44,175 nt of DNA, taken from NCBI GenBank assembly GCA_038127535.1, contig JAYPHU010000029.1:1-44175 (forward strand). The letters run 5' to 3'. The stretch is from JAYPHU01 sp038127535. GTDB lineage: Bacteria > Pseudomonadota > Alphaproteobacteria > Rhodospirillales > UBA2165. How positions within the stretch are numbered: the first letter of the stretch is position 1; every line of letters starts with the position of its first letter. Position numbers and translations under genes: made by a program. The notes below the pieces were generated by a model that was given only the letters and a program-made list of their open reading frames with translations, was not told the origin of the DNA and searched no databases. Shown here one piece after another: positions 32,345 to 41,216 of this stretch.

Positions 32345-33985
32345 TCATTCCGGCACTTCAACGCCCGTCGCGCCGGCGCTCAGGCCGGCCCCGCGGGGAT
32401 CATGCCGGATGATGCACGTTTCGGGATCACGGGGCAGCCCACCGGGGCACGAGACGATGTTGACCAGTCCCAGCCCGCCCGTGGCCGTCATCTTGTGTCC
32501 CATTCCATTCAAACGGGAAACGACCTCAGCCCCCAAGGCCTGCTCGTGGTAGGTAATGTCGGGCGCGCCGGAGTGATGGACGCGCGGCGCGCTCACGGCT
32601 TTCGCCAAGTCTTCTCCACCCAATAGAGTGCGCGCCAAGACGTTGGCGGCAGCCGTCGCGCCAACCACCCCGCCGGACGCCGTCACGGCGGCAAAGATTT
32701 GGTGAGAGCTCTCGTTAACCACCATCATCGGCGCGAGCGACACAGGCGAACGCCCCGGCGACTGTGGCACCGGGGCCAACACGATCCCGGTACCCGGCGC
32801 AATCCGCCCGGTGCCGAAGCTGTTGTTCAGGGTCAGAGAACAGGCGACGCCCATACCAGTATTATCAATCACAACAAACCCTGTGGCCGCCGGGTTCTCG
32901 GGCATCTGTTTCACCGCCGAATTGATCGTCCGGGGATCTCGGTGCCTATTCGACTGATAGCCCGCCAACAAGCGGGAGATTTGATCCGACTTTAAAAGCT
33001 GATCCGGCGCCACCCGGCTGGTCAGGTTCGGCGCCAGCCACCGTTGACGGTCTGCGTAGGCTGCGGCCGACGCTTCGGCGAGCATGTGTGATTTTTCCGC
33101 CTCACTTGCGCCGGAGAAACCTCCGTTCTCAATGAGCTGGGCCAGAATTTGGCCCGCCGTGATGCCGCCCGCGGTCGGCGGCGGCAGGACGTGTAACGCG
33201 TCTTTGCGGAGAAGTGATCCGACAGGCAGCGCAACGGTCTTGGCCCAAATGGGTTTGAACGCCCTAAGGTCTTCGAGGGAAAGAGAGCCGCCGGCATTCG
33301 CAACCGCATCCACCAGGAAACTAGCGTACTTGCCTTGATAAAAATCCACCGGTCCGTTGGCGCGAATATTGGAAAGAGCATTCGCCAGATCAGGCTGACG
33401 CACGAAATCGCCTTCCTTCAGCACCTGACCGCCCGGCGTCATAAATACGCGTCGGGCCTCTGCATCCTGGAGGAGTGCCGCTGCCACGGGCTTCAAATCC
33501 CGGAGCAGGGCGCGAGAGGCCTGGGTTCCAAACCTGGCCAGCTTCTCACCGATGACGACCAGCCGCGCCCAGTTAAATTTTCCGTATCGGCTGTGAAGCG
33601 CGAAGAAGCCCAATGCATTGCCGGGCACGGCACTCGGCCGGCTGGCCGAAGAAGGAATATTCGACGGCGCCCGGTTCAGGAAGCTAAGCGCCTCAATCGT
33701 TTTTCCCTTGGCGTTATAGACCATGCAAACACCGCCGCCGCCCAAACTGGCGGAGGAAGGCATGGTCACTGCCAGGGTGAAATACATGGCCGTCGCGGCA
33801 TCGGCGGCCGTTCCGCCCGAGGAAAGAATTTTCCGGGCTTCCAGGACGGCCCTGGGCTCGTCACCGGCGACCCCGCCCAGGAATCCATCGACGAACCCCT
33901 CTGTGCCTTCTTCGGCGTCATTGCCGGCACAGCCGGCCAGTAGAGCCGCCACTACTAGTATGGCCAATTGACCGGGACGGTTCAC
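32345..33985 (-). CDS. lipoprotein related to gamma-glutamyltransferase, with altered active-site positions
   Basis: The 546-residue protein has a lipoprotein signal (VVAALLAGC, lipid on C19) and the gamma-glutamyltransferase fold: SSGGTAADAATAMYF, SLGGGG, PGNALGFFALH, LPPPTAGG and, in the C-terminal half, SLTLNNSFGTGRIAPGTGIVL. In E. coli GGT the mature small subunit starts with the nucleophile of TTHYSVVD. The matching stretch here is ATGFVVID, so the nucleophile position is Ala, with Thr one residue later. The S-S pair of the oxyanion loop becomes V-S (SPVSLAP). The enzyme may be inactive, unprocessed or have shifted chemistry. I chose GTG at 33985 because it has a ribosome binding site and gives a proper signal peptide; ATG at 34045 would add 20 residues and overlap the divergent M48 gene. 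Confidence 0.8.
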   Translation of the reverse strand: MNRPGQLAILVVAALLAGCAGNDAEEGTEGFVDGFLGGVAGDEPRAVLEARKILSSGGTAADAATAMYFTLAVTMPSSASLGGGGVCMVYNAKGKTIEALSFLNRAPSNIPSSASRPSAVPGNALGFFALHSRYGKFNWARLVVIGEKLARFGTQASRALLRDLKPVAAALLQDAEARRVFMTPGGQVLKEGDFVRQPDLANALSNIRANGPVDFYQGKYASFLVDAVANAGGSLSLEDLRAFKPIWAKTVALPVGSLLRKDALHVLPPPTAGGITAGQILAQLIENGGFSGASEAEKSHMLAEASAAAYADRQRWLAPNLTSRVAPDQLLKSDQISRLLAGYQSNRHRDPRTINSAVKQMPENPAATGFVVIDNTGMGVACSLTLNNSFGTGRIAPGTGIVLAPVPQSPGRSPVSLAPMMVVNESSHQIFAAVTASGGVVGATAAANVLARTLLGGEDLAKAVSAPRVHHSGAPDITYHEQALGAEVVSRLNGMGHKMTATGGLGLVNIVSCPGGLPRDPETCIIRHDPRGAGLSAGATGVEVPE

Positions 33986-34022
33986 GTGCCTACCTTGATG
34001 GGGAGAATTACCGATCTTCCTG

Positions 34023-35375
34023 GTGAATATATTGAAACGCTTCATCGTTTTTGTCTGTTTGTGTGTTTTGGCTTCCCTGGTTTACAGCGAGGGTTGGGCA
34101 AAATCCAGGTCCTACGTCAGGGATGCGGAAATCGAATCTACCATTCGCGGCTATGCGACGCCACTCATGCACGCCGCCGGCTTGGACCCGGCCGTGTTGC
34201 GTATCTTTTTGATCGACGATCCAGAGCTCAACGCCTTCGTCGCCGGCGGTCCTAATATCTTCATTCACACCGGACTTTTGATGCAGAGTAAAGGCGCTCT
34301 GCAGGTGATCGGGGTGTTGTCTCACGAAATCGGGCATATCGCCGGTGGTCACTTGATTAAGATTATCGGCGAATCCAAGGACGCCGTAGTCACCTCAATC
34401 ATAGGCGCGATCGCCGGCGGCGCCGTTGCCATCCTCGGCAGGCGCCCGGATGTGGGAAGCGTAATCGCCTTGGGTGGGCAACATATTGCAACCAGAGAGC
34501 TCCTGTCGTTTTCCCGCCAGCAGGAAACCATCGCTGACCGGTTAGGACTGCAATACCTGGAGCGAACGGGCCAATCAGCGAGAGGTATTCTGGAATTTCT
34601 CGAGATATTGGGGGACCAGGACCTGCTGAGCCCCGCCCGCCAAGACCCCTACGTCCGAACACATCCATTGGGACGGGACCGGCTTGATACGGTGCGACAC
34701 CAGATGGAAAGGTCCCGCTTCGCCAATGTACCCGTCAAAAAAGAGTTTGAGATCCAGCACACCCGCATGCGGGCCAAACTGATGGGCTTTCTTCAACGGC
34801 CGTCCCTAACGCTGCGTCAGTTTCCCGCCGGCGACAGGACATTTGCCGCAAGATATGCCCGGGCCATCGCCTATCACAAAATGCCGAACGCAGAGAAGGC
34901 CTTAGAAGGTGTTGATAAACTCCTCCAAGAAAATCCCAACGACGTTTACCTGCATGATTTGAAGGGCCAGATTTTGTTCGAGAGCGGCCGCGTGGCGGAA
35001 GCTATGGTGGCTTATAGTCAAGCCGTAAACCTGAAACCTGACGCACCCTTGTTACGGGTCGATTTGGCCCGGTCGCTAATCGAACAACAGAACGACGACT
35101 TGACCCGTCAGGCCATTCCGCATCTCCAAGCCGCGCTGGAGCAGGAACCCAGGAATGGATTTGCGTGGCGCCAGCTTGGCATTGCCTATGGGCGTTTGAA
35201 CCGGCTCGGAGAAAGTTCAGTGGCCCTAGCGGAAGAGGCCATCATTCGGGGCCGCAACAAGGATGCTATCCGTCTCGCGGAAAGAGCCCAAAAAATGCTA
35301 AAATCAGGGTCTCCCGACTGGATTCGGGCGGAAGATATCGTAAATCAGGCGAAAAATCGTCAGGACAAGCGCTAA
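34023..35375 (+). CDS. periplasmic M48 metalloprotease with TPR repeats (BepA-like)
   Basis: BepA-type proteases monitor outer-membrane protein assembly in the periplasm. The 450-residue protein has a signal peptide (about 1-27, ending near GWA-KS), an M48 domain with HEIGH at 101-105 and the third zinc ligand in RQQETIADRLG, two short hydrophobic stretches after the zinc motif, and TPR repeats from about 275 on (for example NDVYLHDLKGQILFESGRVAEA). The start is probably GTG at 34023; the Shine-Dalgarno match is poor. It is divergent from the lipoprotein gene. The assembly gap begins 12 bases after its stop. Confidence 0.92.
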   Translation: MNILKRFIVFVCLCVLASLVYSEGWAKSRSYVRDAEIESTIRGYATPLMHAAGLDPAVLRIFLIDDPELNAFVAGGPNIFIHTGLLMQSKGALQVIGVLSHEIGHIAGGHLIKIIGESKDAVVTSIIGAIAGGAVAILGRRPDVGSVIALGGQHIATRELLSFSRQQETIADRLGLQYLERTGQSARGILEFLEILGDQDLLSPARQDPYVRTHPLGRDRLDTVRHQMERSRFANVPVKKEFEIQHTRMRAKLMGFLQRPSLTLRQFPAGDRTFAARYARAIAYHKMPNAEKALEGVDKLLQENPNDVYLHDLKGQILFESGRVAEAMVAYSQAVNLKPDAPLLRVDLARSLIEQQNDDLTRQAIPHLQAALEQEPRNGFAWRQLGIAYGRLNRLGESSVALAEEAIIRGRNKDAIRLAERAQKMLKSGSPDWIRAEDIVNQAKNRQDKR

Positions 35376-35387
35376 CACGGTCTGTTA

Positions 35388-35487
35388 NNNNNNNNNNNNN
35401 NNNNNNNNNNNNNNNNNNNNNNNNNNNNNNNNNNNNNNNNNNNNNNNNNNNNNNNNNNNNNNNNNNNNNNNNNNNNNNNNNNNNNNN
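35388..35487. other. assembly gap of 100 N
   Basis: Exactly 100 N are present. This is the usual placeholder for a scaffold join of unknown size, so the real distance between the M48 gene and the downstream fragment, and any genes between, are unknown. Confidence 0.99.
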
Positions 35488-35979
35488 AAAGTGACACCCG
35501 CGCCGAAGGATTTCTTTTTCCTCCGGCGGGTCAATGCCGGGCTTTTGGCATCACCGTTTCTAGGCTGGTCCTGGACCCGGTCTCCCGGCGCCAAGGAGCG
35601 GTCGAAGGTCAGTTTGCTCGTCGGGTTCTACGGAGGCGACCTGACAAGCCGAAGCTGGGGCGGCGAGTTCTTTGCCTTCCTGGGTCAGAAAATTCCACCT
35701 CACGATCGCCTTGTCATCCTTAATTGGGGAGGTGAAACGGAACAAGTCGGCAGCGTAGATAAGGAATCACGCTCGGCGCGGATGATTGTCCGCTCCATCA
35801 GAAACTCAAGCGGCGACTGGCATGAGGAGAACGTGGATATCGGACGGGTATACCGCGATGCTTGGCCCAAGGACGACCACGCAGATGCCAAAATTATGTT
35901 TGTCGGGTTCGTGGCCATCGCCGACCGCGGGACCGCCCCCTCCCCACTCCAATTCTCAGATGTGGTGCTCTACCGGTAA
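35488..35979 (+). CDS. C-terminal part of an unassigned protein (possibly DUF3047-like), 5' end in the gap
   Basis: The frame is open from the edge of the assembly gap to the stop at 35979, so the natural start is probably missing; a GTG at 35491 is available but has no ribosome binding site visible. The 160-odd residues include KVSLLVGFYGGDL, HDRLVILNWGG, ARMIVRSIRN and W-HEENVDIGRVYRDAW, then MFVGFVAIADRGTA and a last strand FSDVVLYR. This arrangement reminds me of DUF3047 proteins, in which an arginine-rich strand, a W-x-EE-N segment and a final DT/DxD-like loop follow each other. The match is by eye and weak. No function can be given. Confidence 0.5.
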   Translation, partial: KVTPAPKDFFFLRRVNAGLLASPFLGWSWTRSPGAKERSKVSLLVGFYGGDLTSRSWGGEFFAFLGQKIPPHDRLVILNWGGETEQVGSVDKESRSARMIVRSIRNSSGDWHEENVDIGRVYRDAWPKDDHADAKIMFVGFVAIADRGTAPSPLQFSDVVLYR

Positions 35980-36091
35980 TCGGTCATAAATACGTGAGAT
36001 TCTCGTTACAGCCCGCGAAACTGATCGCCCCCTGTCGTACCGAATGCTAAGTTTGCCCCTCTCCACTATGCACTTCGACTTGAGGCATTCG

Positions 36092-36853
36092 ATGCGCCAC
36101 CCAATTTTAGCCGCCATCGCTTTTTTGCTGGTTCTTATCGTCGTAGCGCCAGACGCCCGTGCGCAACAATCTTCGCCTTCCCTCTCTCCGGCTCAGAAGG
36201 AAGAGGTAGAAAGCCTGATCGGCGACTATATCCGAAAAAATCCCCGGATCATTCTTGAGGCGATTGAAATTCTCAAGCAGCAGGAACGCCAGGCACAGGA
36301 GGACCGGGTCTCGGCGGCGCTCGCTCGCTTACAGGACCAGTTGATCAAAGAGGCATCCTCGCCGGTCGGCGGCAATCCAGATGGCGACGTGACCATTGTC
36401 GAGTTCTTCGATTACCGATGCGGCTACTGCAAGAAGGTGCTGCCCGCGATTGTCACGCTGTTGGAACGGGACAAAAAGCTTCGCTATGTTTTAAAGGAAT
36501 TGCCGATCCTGTCCCCCGAGTCCGAGTTGGCGGCGCGGGCGGCGCTGGCGGCCTGGCGGTTAGATCGCGGCAAGTATCTCGCCTATCACACCGCGCTAAT
36601 GCAGGCCCAAGGCAACTTATCGGAACGGCGCATCCTGCGGTTGGCCCGAAACGCCGGGTTGGACTCGGAGAAGATCGCGAACGATATGGAACATCCCAAA
36701 GTCGAAGAGGAACTTAAGCGCAATATCGCACTGGCCGAGCAACTCGGCATCAGAGGCACGCCGGCGTTTGTCATTGGAGACCGGTTGATTCCCGGTGTGG
36801 TTGATCTACCGATGCTGGAGAAAACGGTCGCAGAGGTTCGAAAGAAGAAGTAG
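36092..36853 (+). CDS. periplasmic DsbA-family thiol oxidoreductase (ScsC/Com1-like)
   Basis: The 253-residue protein has a signal peptide (MRHP...DARA-QQ), an N-terminal helical region (about 30-90) like the oligomerisation segment of ScsC and related proteins, and then a thioredoxin fold with the active site C110-GY-C113 in FFDYRCGYCKK and the cis-proline in GTPAFVIG. It probably oxidises or isomerises disulfides in the periplasm. The ATG at 36092 is chosen because TGAGG lies seven bases before it and it directly gives the signal peptide. The frame is open to 36044 but the extra residues do not look natural. It is convergent with the PDZ protein gene, six bases apart. Confidence 0.93.
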   Translation: MRHPILAAIAFLLVLIVVAPDARAQQSSPSLSPAQKEEVESLIGDYIRKNPRIILEAIEILKQQERQAQEDRVSAALARLQDQLIKEASSPVGGNPDGDVTIVEFFDYRCGYCKKVLPAIVTLLERDKKLRYVLKELPILSPESELAARAALAAWRLDRGKYLAYHTALMQAQGNLSERRILRLARNAGLDSEKIANDMEHPKVEEELKRNIALAEQLGIRGTPAFVIGDRLIPGVVDLPMLEKTVAEVRKKK

Positions 36854-36859
36854 GAACGT

Positions 36860-37573
36860 TTAACTTTTGTCGAGCGGCATCAGCGTATAGCGGTAGCCGC
36901 CCTCGCCCTCCACCAGGAGAAGGATCGACTCTCGACCGGCTTTCTTCACTTCCTGGATTTGCCTAGTCAAATGCCGCGGGTGCCATAAGTCTTTCAAATT
37001 CGCCTGAATTATCACATCGCCGGGACGAAGCCCGTTGATTTTTCCGACAATGCCGTTTTCGGACATAATAGTCACCGCCAATCCGATAGACCCCCAACGA
37101 ATGGAAAAGCGTTCCCGAACTTTTTCGGTCAGCGCCGCCACGGTGAATCCGAGAATGGGAAAATTATGAAACGCATCGCGCTTGATTTTCCATTGGGTCG
37201 GGCGCGGTGTGAGCTCCATCTCGACTTTGACAGTTTTGCCCTGGCGCTGAACCTCGACATCCACCTCTTCGCCGGGATCGGTCTTCGAGACGGCCGCCAG
37301 CAGATCCTTAAACTCGCGGATTGTTTTACCGTCAAACCGGGTGATGACATCACCCCGGCGCAGCCCGGCGATGGCGCCCGGCTCTCCAACAGCGACGTCT
37401 TTGATCAGCACCCCGCTGGGCGAACGCAAACCCAACGCTTTCGCGACTTTGGCGTCCATGCCCTGCACCTGAAGACCGACAAAACCGGGTTCAGCCCGAA
37501 CGGATTCCGCCGGAATAGCCATGAATCCGGCTACAACCAATACAAATGGGAACAATCGTAACTTCCTCGGCAT
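36860..37573 (-). CDS. secreted protein with two PDZ domains, no protease domain
   Basis: From the ATG at 37573 the protein has 237 residues: a signal peptide (about 1-27, ending SVRA-EP), a first PDZ domain (about 28-115, with GVLIKDVAVGEPGAIAGLRRGDVITRFDG) and a second PDZ-like domain (about 150-235, with IMSENGIVGKINGLRPGDVIIQAN). The arrangement resembles the C-terminal half of DegP/HtrA proteases, but no trypsin-like domain or His/Asp/Ser triad is present. It may be a periplasmic adaptor or a regulator of a protease encoded elsewhere. The frame is open to a TTG at 37648, but the ATG behind GGAAGG starts a proper signal peptide. Confidence 0.88.
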   Translation of the reverse strand: MPRKLRLFPFVLVVAGFMAIPAESVRAEPGFVGLQVQGMDAKVAKALGLRSPSGVLIKDVAVGEPGAIAGLRRGDVITRFDGKTIREFKDLLAAVSKTDPGEEVDVEVQRQGKTVKVEMELTPRPTQWKIKRDAFHNFPILGFTVAALTEKVRERFSIRWGSIGLAVTIMSENGIVGKINGLRPGDVIIQANLKDLWHPRHLTRQIQEVKKAGRESILLLVEGEGGYRYTLMPLDKS

Positions 37574-37781
37574 CCCCGAGCTGCCTTCCAGCGATGGAAC
37601 TTCATGGATGTTTTTGACTAGAGTACCGCGTCGCCGGATTTCGAACAATATCGGTTAATCTTTAATTAAAACGCCGTGTGTCACATAGAAAATTGCCCGA
37701 CACTTGCCGATAAGCCGCCGGACCTATATTCAATCGGCTACACTTGTTCGGTGACGAAGAACCGAGGAATTCCGCTTTTAA

Positions 37782-38897
37782 ATGAGAGCTTTATCCGTAT
37801 TCGGCACGCGGCCGGAAGCCATAAAGATGGCGCCGGTTGTCAAAGCCCTGAAGAAAGCGCAGGACGTGCAGTCCCTCGTCTGCGTCACCGCGCAACACCG
37901 GGAGATGTTGGACCAGGTTTTGACGCTTTTCGAAATAACGCCCGAGCACGACCTAGACATCATGAAGAATAACCAAGGCCTTACCCATATCACTACCGAG
38001 GTGTTGGCCGGTATGGAAAAGGTTCTGGCCGAGACCAAGCCCGATTGGGTGCTGGTTCACGGGGATACCACCACCACCTTCGCAGCCGCGTTGGCCGCCT
38101 TCTATCAAAAGATACCTGTCGCCCATGTCGAAGCCGGTCTTCGCACCGGCGACATCTATGCCCCCTGGCCGGAGGAAATGAACCGGCGATTGGCGGACAG
38201 TCTCAGTACGCTGATGTTCGCCCCGACGGACGGCGCGCGGGACAACTTGCTGAACGCCGGCGGGAATGCCGCCCGCGTCCATGTGACAGGGAATACGGTG
38301 GTGGATGCGCTCCTCCATATCTCGGCGCGTTTGGATTCGGATGCCGAGCTCGCTCGCTCCGCGGCCAAAACAATTCCATCGTTGGACGAGACCAAACACT
38401 TGGTCCTGGTAACCGGACACCGGCGGGAAAATTTTGGATCAGGGTTCGAGAATATCTGCCGGGCCATGGCCAGAATTGCCGGCCGCGACGATGTTCAAAT
38501 TCTATATCCCGTTCATCTGAACCCGAACGTTCAATCGGTCGTCCAGCGCGAGTTGGGCGGTCAGGATAATATTTTGCTGACCCCGCCTCTGGATTACTTG
38601 CCTTTTGTCAGTCTGATGAAGAAGGCTCACCTTATCATCACCGACTCCGGTGGCATCCAGGAAGAAGCCCCCTCTCTCGGCAAGCCCGTGCTGGTAATGC
38701 GCGACGTCACCGAACGTCCGGAGGCTGTCGCCGCCGGCACGGTGCGGCTGGTCGGCACCTATCCTGAGAAAATCGTGGCGGAAACTAATCGACTGTTGGA
38801 CGATGATCAGGCATATGAAGACATGAGCCGCGCCCACAACCCTTATGGCGACGGTAAGGCGGCTGCCAGAATTACGGAGATATTGACGCGTGCCTGA
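37782..38897 (+). CDS. wecB: UDP-N-acetylglucosamine 2-epimerase (non-hydrolysing)
   Basis: The enzyme interconverts UDP-GlcNAc and UDP-ManNAc. The 371-residue protein has the family start FGTRPEAIKMAPVV, LVHGDTTTTFA, HVEAGLRTGD and PEEMNRRLAD with the catalytic acids, TGHRREN with the conserved histidine, and SGGIQEEAPSLGKPVLVMR. The ATG at 37782 has GAGGAA about 12 bases upstream. It is the first gene of the plus-strand sugar-nucleotide unit. The 130 bases upstream hold a poor promoter candidate (TTGCCG at 37704, TATATT at 37725, spacing only 15). It overlaps wecC by eight bases. Confidence 0.96.
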   Translation: MRALSVFGTRPEAIKMAPVVKALKKAQDVQSLVCVTAQHREMLDQVLTLFEITPEHDLDIMKNNQGLTHITTEVLAGMEKVLAETKPDWVLVHGDTTTTFAAALAAFYQKIPVAHVEAGLRTGDIYAPWPEEMNRRLADSLSTLMFAPTDGARDNLLNAGGNAARVHVTGNTVVDALLHISARLDSDAELARSAAKTIPSLDETKHLVLVTGHRRENFGSGFENICRAMARIAGRDDVQILYPVHLNPNVQSVVQRELGGQDNILLTPPLDYLPFVSLMKKAHLIITDSGGIQEEAPSLGKPVLVMRDVTERPEAVAAGTVRLVGTYPEKIVAETNRLLDDDQAYEDMSRAHNPYGDGKAAARITEILTRA

Positions 38898-40161
38898 GGC
38901 AATAAATACCGTCAGCGTGATTGGTCTCGGCTACGTAGGCCTGCCGACTGCCGCCGTTATCGCCAATCGCGGCCTGGATGTCATCGGCGTGGACACCCGC
39001 GAGGCCACAGTCGCGGCGATCAGCAACGGGGATACGCCGATCGAAGAGCCGGACCTGGACATTCTGGTCAGGAGCGCTGTCTCATCCGGCCGGCTGATGG
39101 CCATAAGCAAGCCTCGAGCGGCAGATGTCTTTGTGATCGCCGTCCCCACCCCGTTCAAGGAAGGGAAGACACCGGACTTATCCTATTTGGAAGCGGCGGT
39201 GGACAGCATCGCACCCGTGATCGCTAAGGGAAATTTGGTGATACTGGAGTCGACGTCGCCGGTCGGAACCACCGAACAGATTGCCGATTGGTTGGCCGCA
39301 CACAGGTTTGATCTAAGTTTTCCAGGCAAGGGTTCGGACGCGCCGGACGTGCACATCGCCCACAGCCCGGAACGGGTCCTGCCCGGCCGGGTCTTGATTG
39401 AGCTTGTCGATAATGAACGGGTGATCGGCGGCATCACCCCGTCGTGCAGCGAGCGGGCGGCAGAATTTTACCGGCTTTTTGTCAAAGGCAGAATTCATGT
39501 GACCGACGCCCGGACGGCAGAACTGGTCAAACTGGCGGAAAACGCCTACCGGGACACCAACATCGCTTTCGCCAACGAAATGTCCCTAGTCTGTGATCAA
39601 TTGGGGATCAATGTGTGGGATGTCATTCTGCTAGCCAACCGGCATCCGCGGGTGGAAATTCTGAAGCCAGGACCGGGCGTGGGCGGTCATTGCATTGCGG
39701 TTGACCCCTGGTTCATTGTGGATTCCGCACCCGAACTTACGCCGCTCATCCAAACCGCCCGCAACGTGAATGACCGCAAACCGGAAACGATTGTCCACAA
39801 GATTTTGGAAATGGCGTCTGACACAAACGCCGATGCAATTTCTTGTTTGGGATTGGCCTACAAGGCCGACATCGACGATTTGAGAGAAAGTCCGTCGGTT
39901 GAGATCGTGAAGACTTTGGCCGGAACGTTTCAGGGGACGCTCTGCGTGGTTGAGCCGCATATCGGAGATCTCCCAGGTGAGCTAGAAGGTTTTGGTAACG
40001 TCGAGCTGGTATCCTTAGAAACAGGCCTCAATAGAGCCGGCGTAGTGGTCCTTTTGACCGATCATCGGGAGTTCGCGGCTGTTCCCGATCAGATTTCGGC
40101 AGGCACGCTAACCCTCGACACACGCGGCGCTTGGTCGAAAAGCCAAACGGCGGAGCGATGA
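38890..40161 (+). CDS. wecC: UDP-N-acetyl-D-mannosamine dehydrogenase
   Basis: WecC oxidises UDP-ManNAc to UDP-ManNAcA with two NAD. The 423-residue protein has the N-terminal NAD-binding GLGYVGLPTA, VPTPFKEGKTPDLSYLEAA, the central ELVKLAENAYRDTNIAFANE, and the catalytic cysteine in PGPGVGGHCIAVDPWF, followed by the UDP-binding C-terminal domain (GLAYKADIDDLRESPS). The start is GTG at 38890, inside the end of wecB, and the pairing with wecB supports ManNAc rather than glucose or GalNAc as substrate. It overlaps gmd by four bases. Confidence 0.95.
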   Translation: MPEAINTVSVIGLGYVGLPTAAVIANRGLDVIGVDTREATVAAISNGDTPIEEPDLDILVRSAVSSGRLMAISKPRAADVFVIAVPTPFKEGKTPDLSYLEAAVDSIAPVIAKGNLVILESTSPVGTTEQIADWLAAHRFDLSFPGKGSDAPDVHIAHSPERVLPGRVLIELVDNERVIGGITPSCSERAAEFYRLFVKGRIHVTDARTAELVKLAENAYRDTNIAFANEMSLVCDQLGINVWDVILLANRHPRVEILKPGPGVGGHCIAVDPWFIVDSAPELTPLIQTARNVNDRKPETIVHKILEMASDTNADAISCLGLAYKADIDDLRESPSVEIVKTLAGTFQGTLCVVEPHIGDLPGELEGFGNVELVSLETGLNRAGVVVLLTDHREFAAVPDQISAGTLTLDTRGAWSKSQTAER

Positions 40162-41216
40162 GCGATAAGATTGCCCTCATTTCCGGCGTCACCGGACAAG
40201 ACGGTGCCTATTTGGCGGAGTTCCTGCTCGGCAAAGGGTATGAAGTGCACGGGATCAAACGGCGGTCCTCGTCATTCAATACCGGCCGGGTGGACCACCT
40301 GTATCAGGACCCTCATCAGGACGACGTCCGGTTTTTTATGCATTTCGGCGATATGACAGATGCAACCAACCTGATTCGGCTGGTGCAGATGGTCCAGCCG
40401 ACGGAAATCTATAACCTCGCCGCGCAAAGCCACGTTCAGGTCAGCTTTGAGACGGCTGAATACACGGCAAATGCCGATGCACTAGGCACCCTGCGACTGC
40501 TGGAAGCCATGCGCATTCTCGGCCTTGAGGAGAAGACCCGCTTTTATCAGGCCTCCACATCCGAGCTCTATGGAGAGACATCAACCGCCTCTCAGAACGA
40601 AGAAACGCCTTTTCAACCGCGCAGCCCCTATGCCGCCGCCAAGCTTTACGCTTACTGGATCACGGTCAACTACCGGGAGGCCTATGGCCTACATGCCTCC
40701 AACGGGATTCTTTTCAACCACGAAAGCCCGATCCGAGGTGAGACCTTTGTCACGCGCAAGATCACCCGGGCGGTCGCGGCGATCAGCCTGGGCCTGGAGG
40801 ATAAGCTCTACCTCGGCAATTTGGACGCCAAACGGGACTGGGGTGACGCGCGGGACTATGTGGAAGGCATGTGGCTGATGCTGCAACAACCCACATCGGA
40901 CGATTATGTATTGGCAACCGGCGAACAGCATTCGGTGCGTGAGTTCGCAGAACTCGCCTTCGCCGAGATTGGAAAGAAGATCGAATGGCGCGGCAGCGGC
41001 AAGGACGAAACCGGCGTTGATGCTGAGACCGGCGACATCCTGATCGAGATCGACGAACGGTATTTCCGCCCCGCCGAAGTAAGTTCGCTTCTTGGAGACG
41101 CAGGGAAAGCCAAGGCCGACCTGGGATGGGAGCCCAAGAACAGTTTTGCAGGCCTGGTGAAGGAAATGGTCCAGAGGGATATCGGTCTGGCCCGAGAGGC
41201 GCACCGTGCAGATTAA
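40158..41216 (+). CDS. gmd: GDP-mannose 4,6-dehydratase
   Basis: Gmd converts GDP-mannose to GDP-4-keto-6-deoxymannose, the first step to GDP-L-fucose. The short-chain dehydrogenase-type protein has the NAD(P)-binding GVTGQDGAYLAEFLL, KRRSSSFNTGRVDHLYQD, the catalytic threonine region ASTSELYG, the Y-x3-K motif in SPYAAAKLYAYW, and NHESPIRGETFVTRKI. From the ATG at 40158 it has 352 residues. That ATG overlaps the wecC stop (ATGA); an upstream start at 40131 lies inside wecC and is less likely. It overlaps fcl by 11 bases. Confidence 0.97.
   Translation: MSDKIALISGVTGQDGAYLAEFLLGKGYEVHGIKRRSSSFNTGRVDHLYQDPHQDDVRFFMHFGDMTDATNLIRLVQMVQPTEIYNLAAQSHVQVSFETAEYTANADALGTLRLLEAMRILGLEEKTRFYQASTSELYGETSTASQNEETPFQPRSPYAAAKLYAYWITVNYREAYGLHASNGILFNHESPIRGETFVTRKITRAVAAISLGLEDKLYLGNLDAKRDWGDARDYVEGMWLMLQQPTSDDYVLATGEQHSVREFAELAFAEIGKKIEWRGSGKDETGVDAETGDILIEIDERYFRPAEVSSLLGDAGKAKADLGWEPKNSFAGLVKEMVQRDIGLAREAHRAD

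Noticed and set aside
37573..37648. TTG at 37648 as the start of the PDZ protein
   Set aside because: It would place 25 charged residues before a good signal peptide; the ATG at 37573 has GGAAGG upstream.
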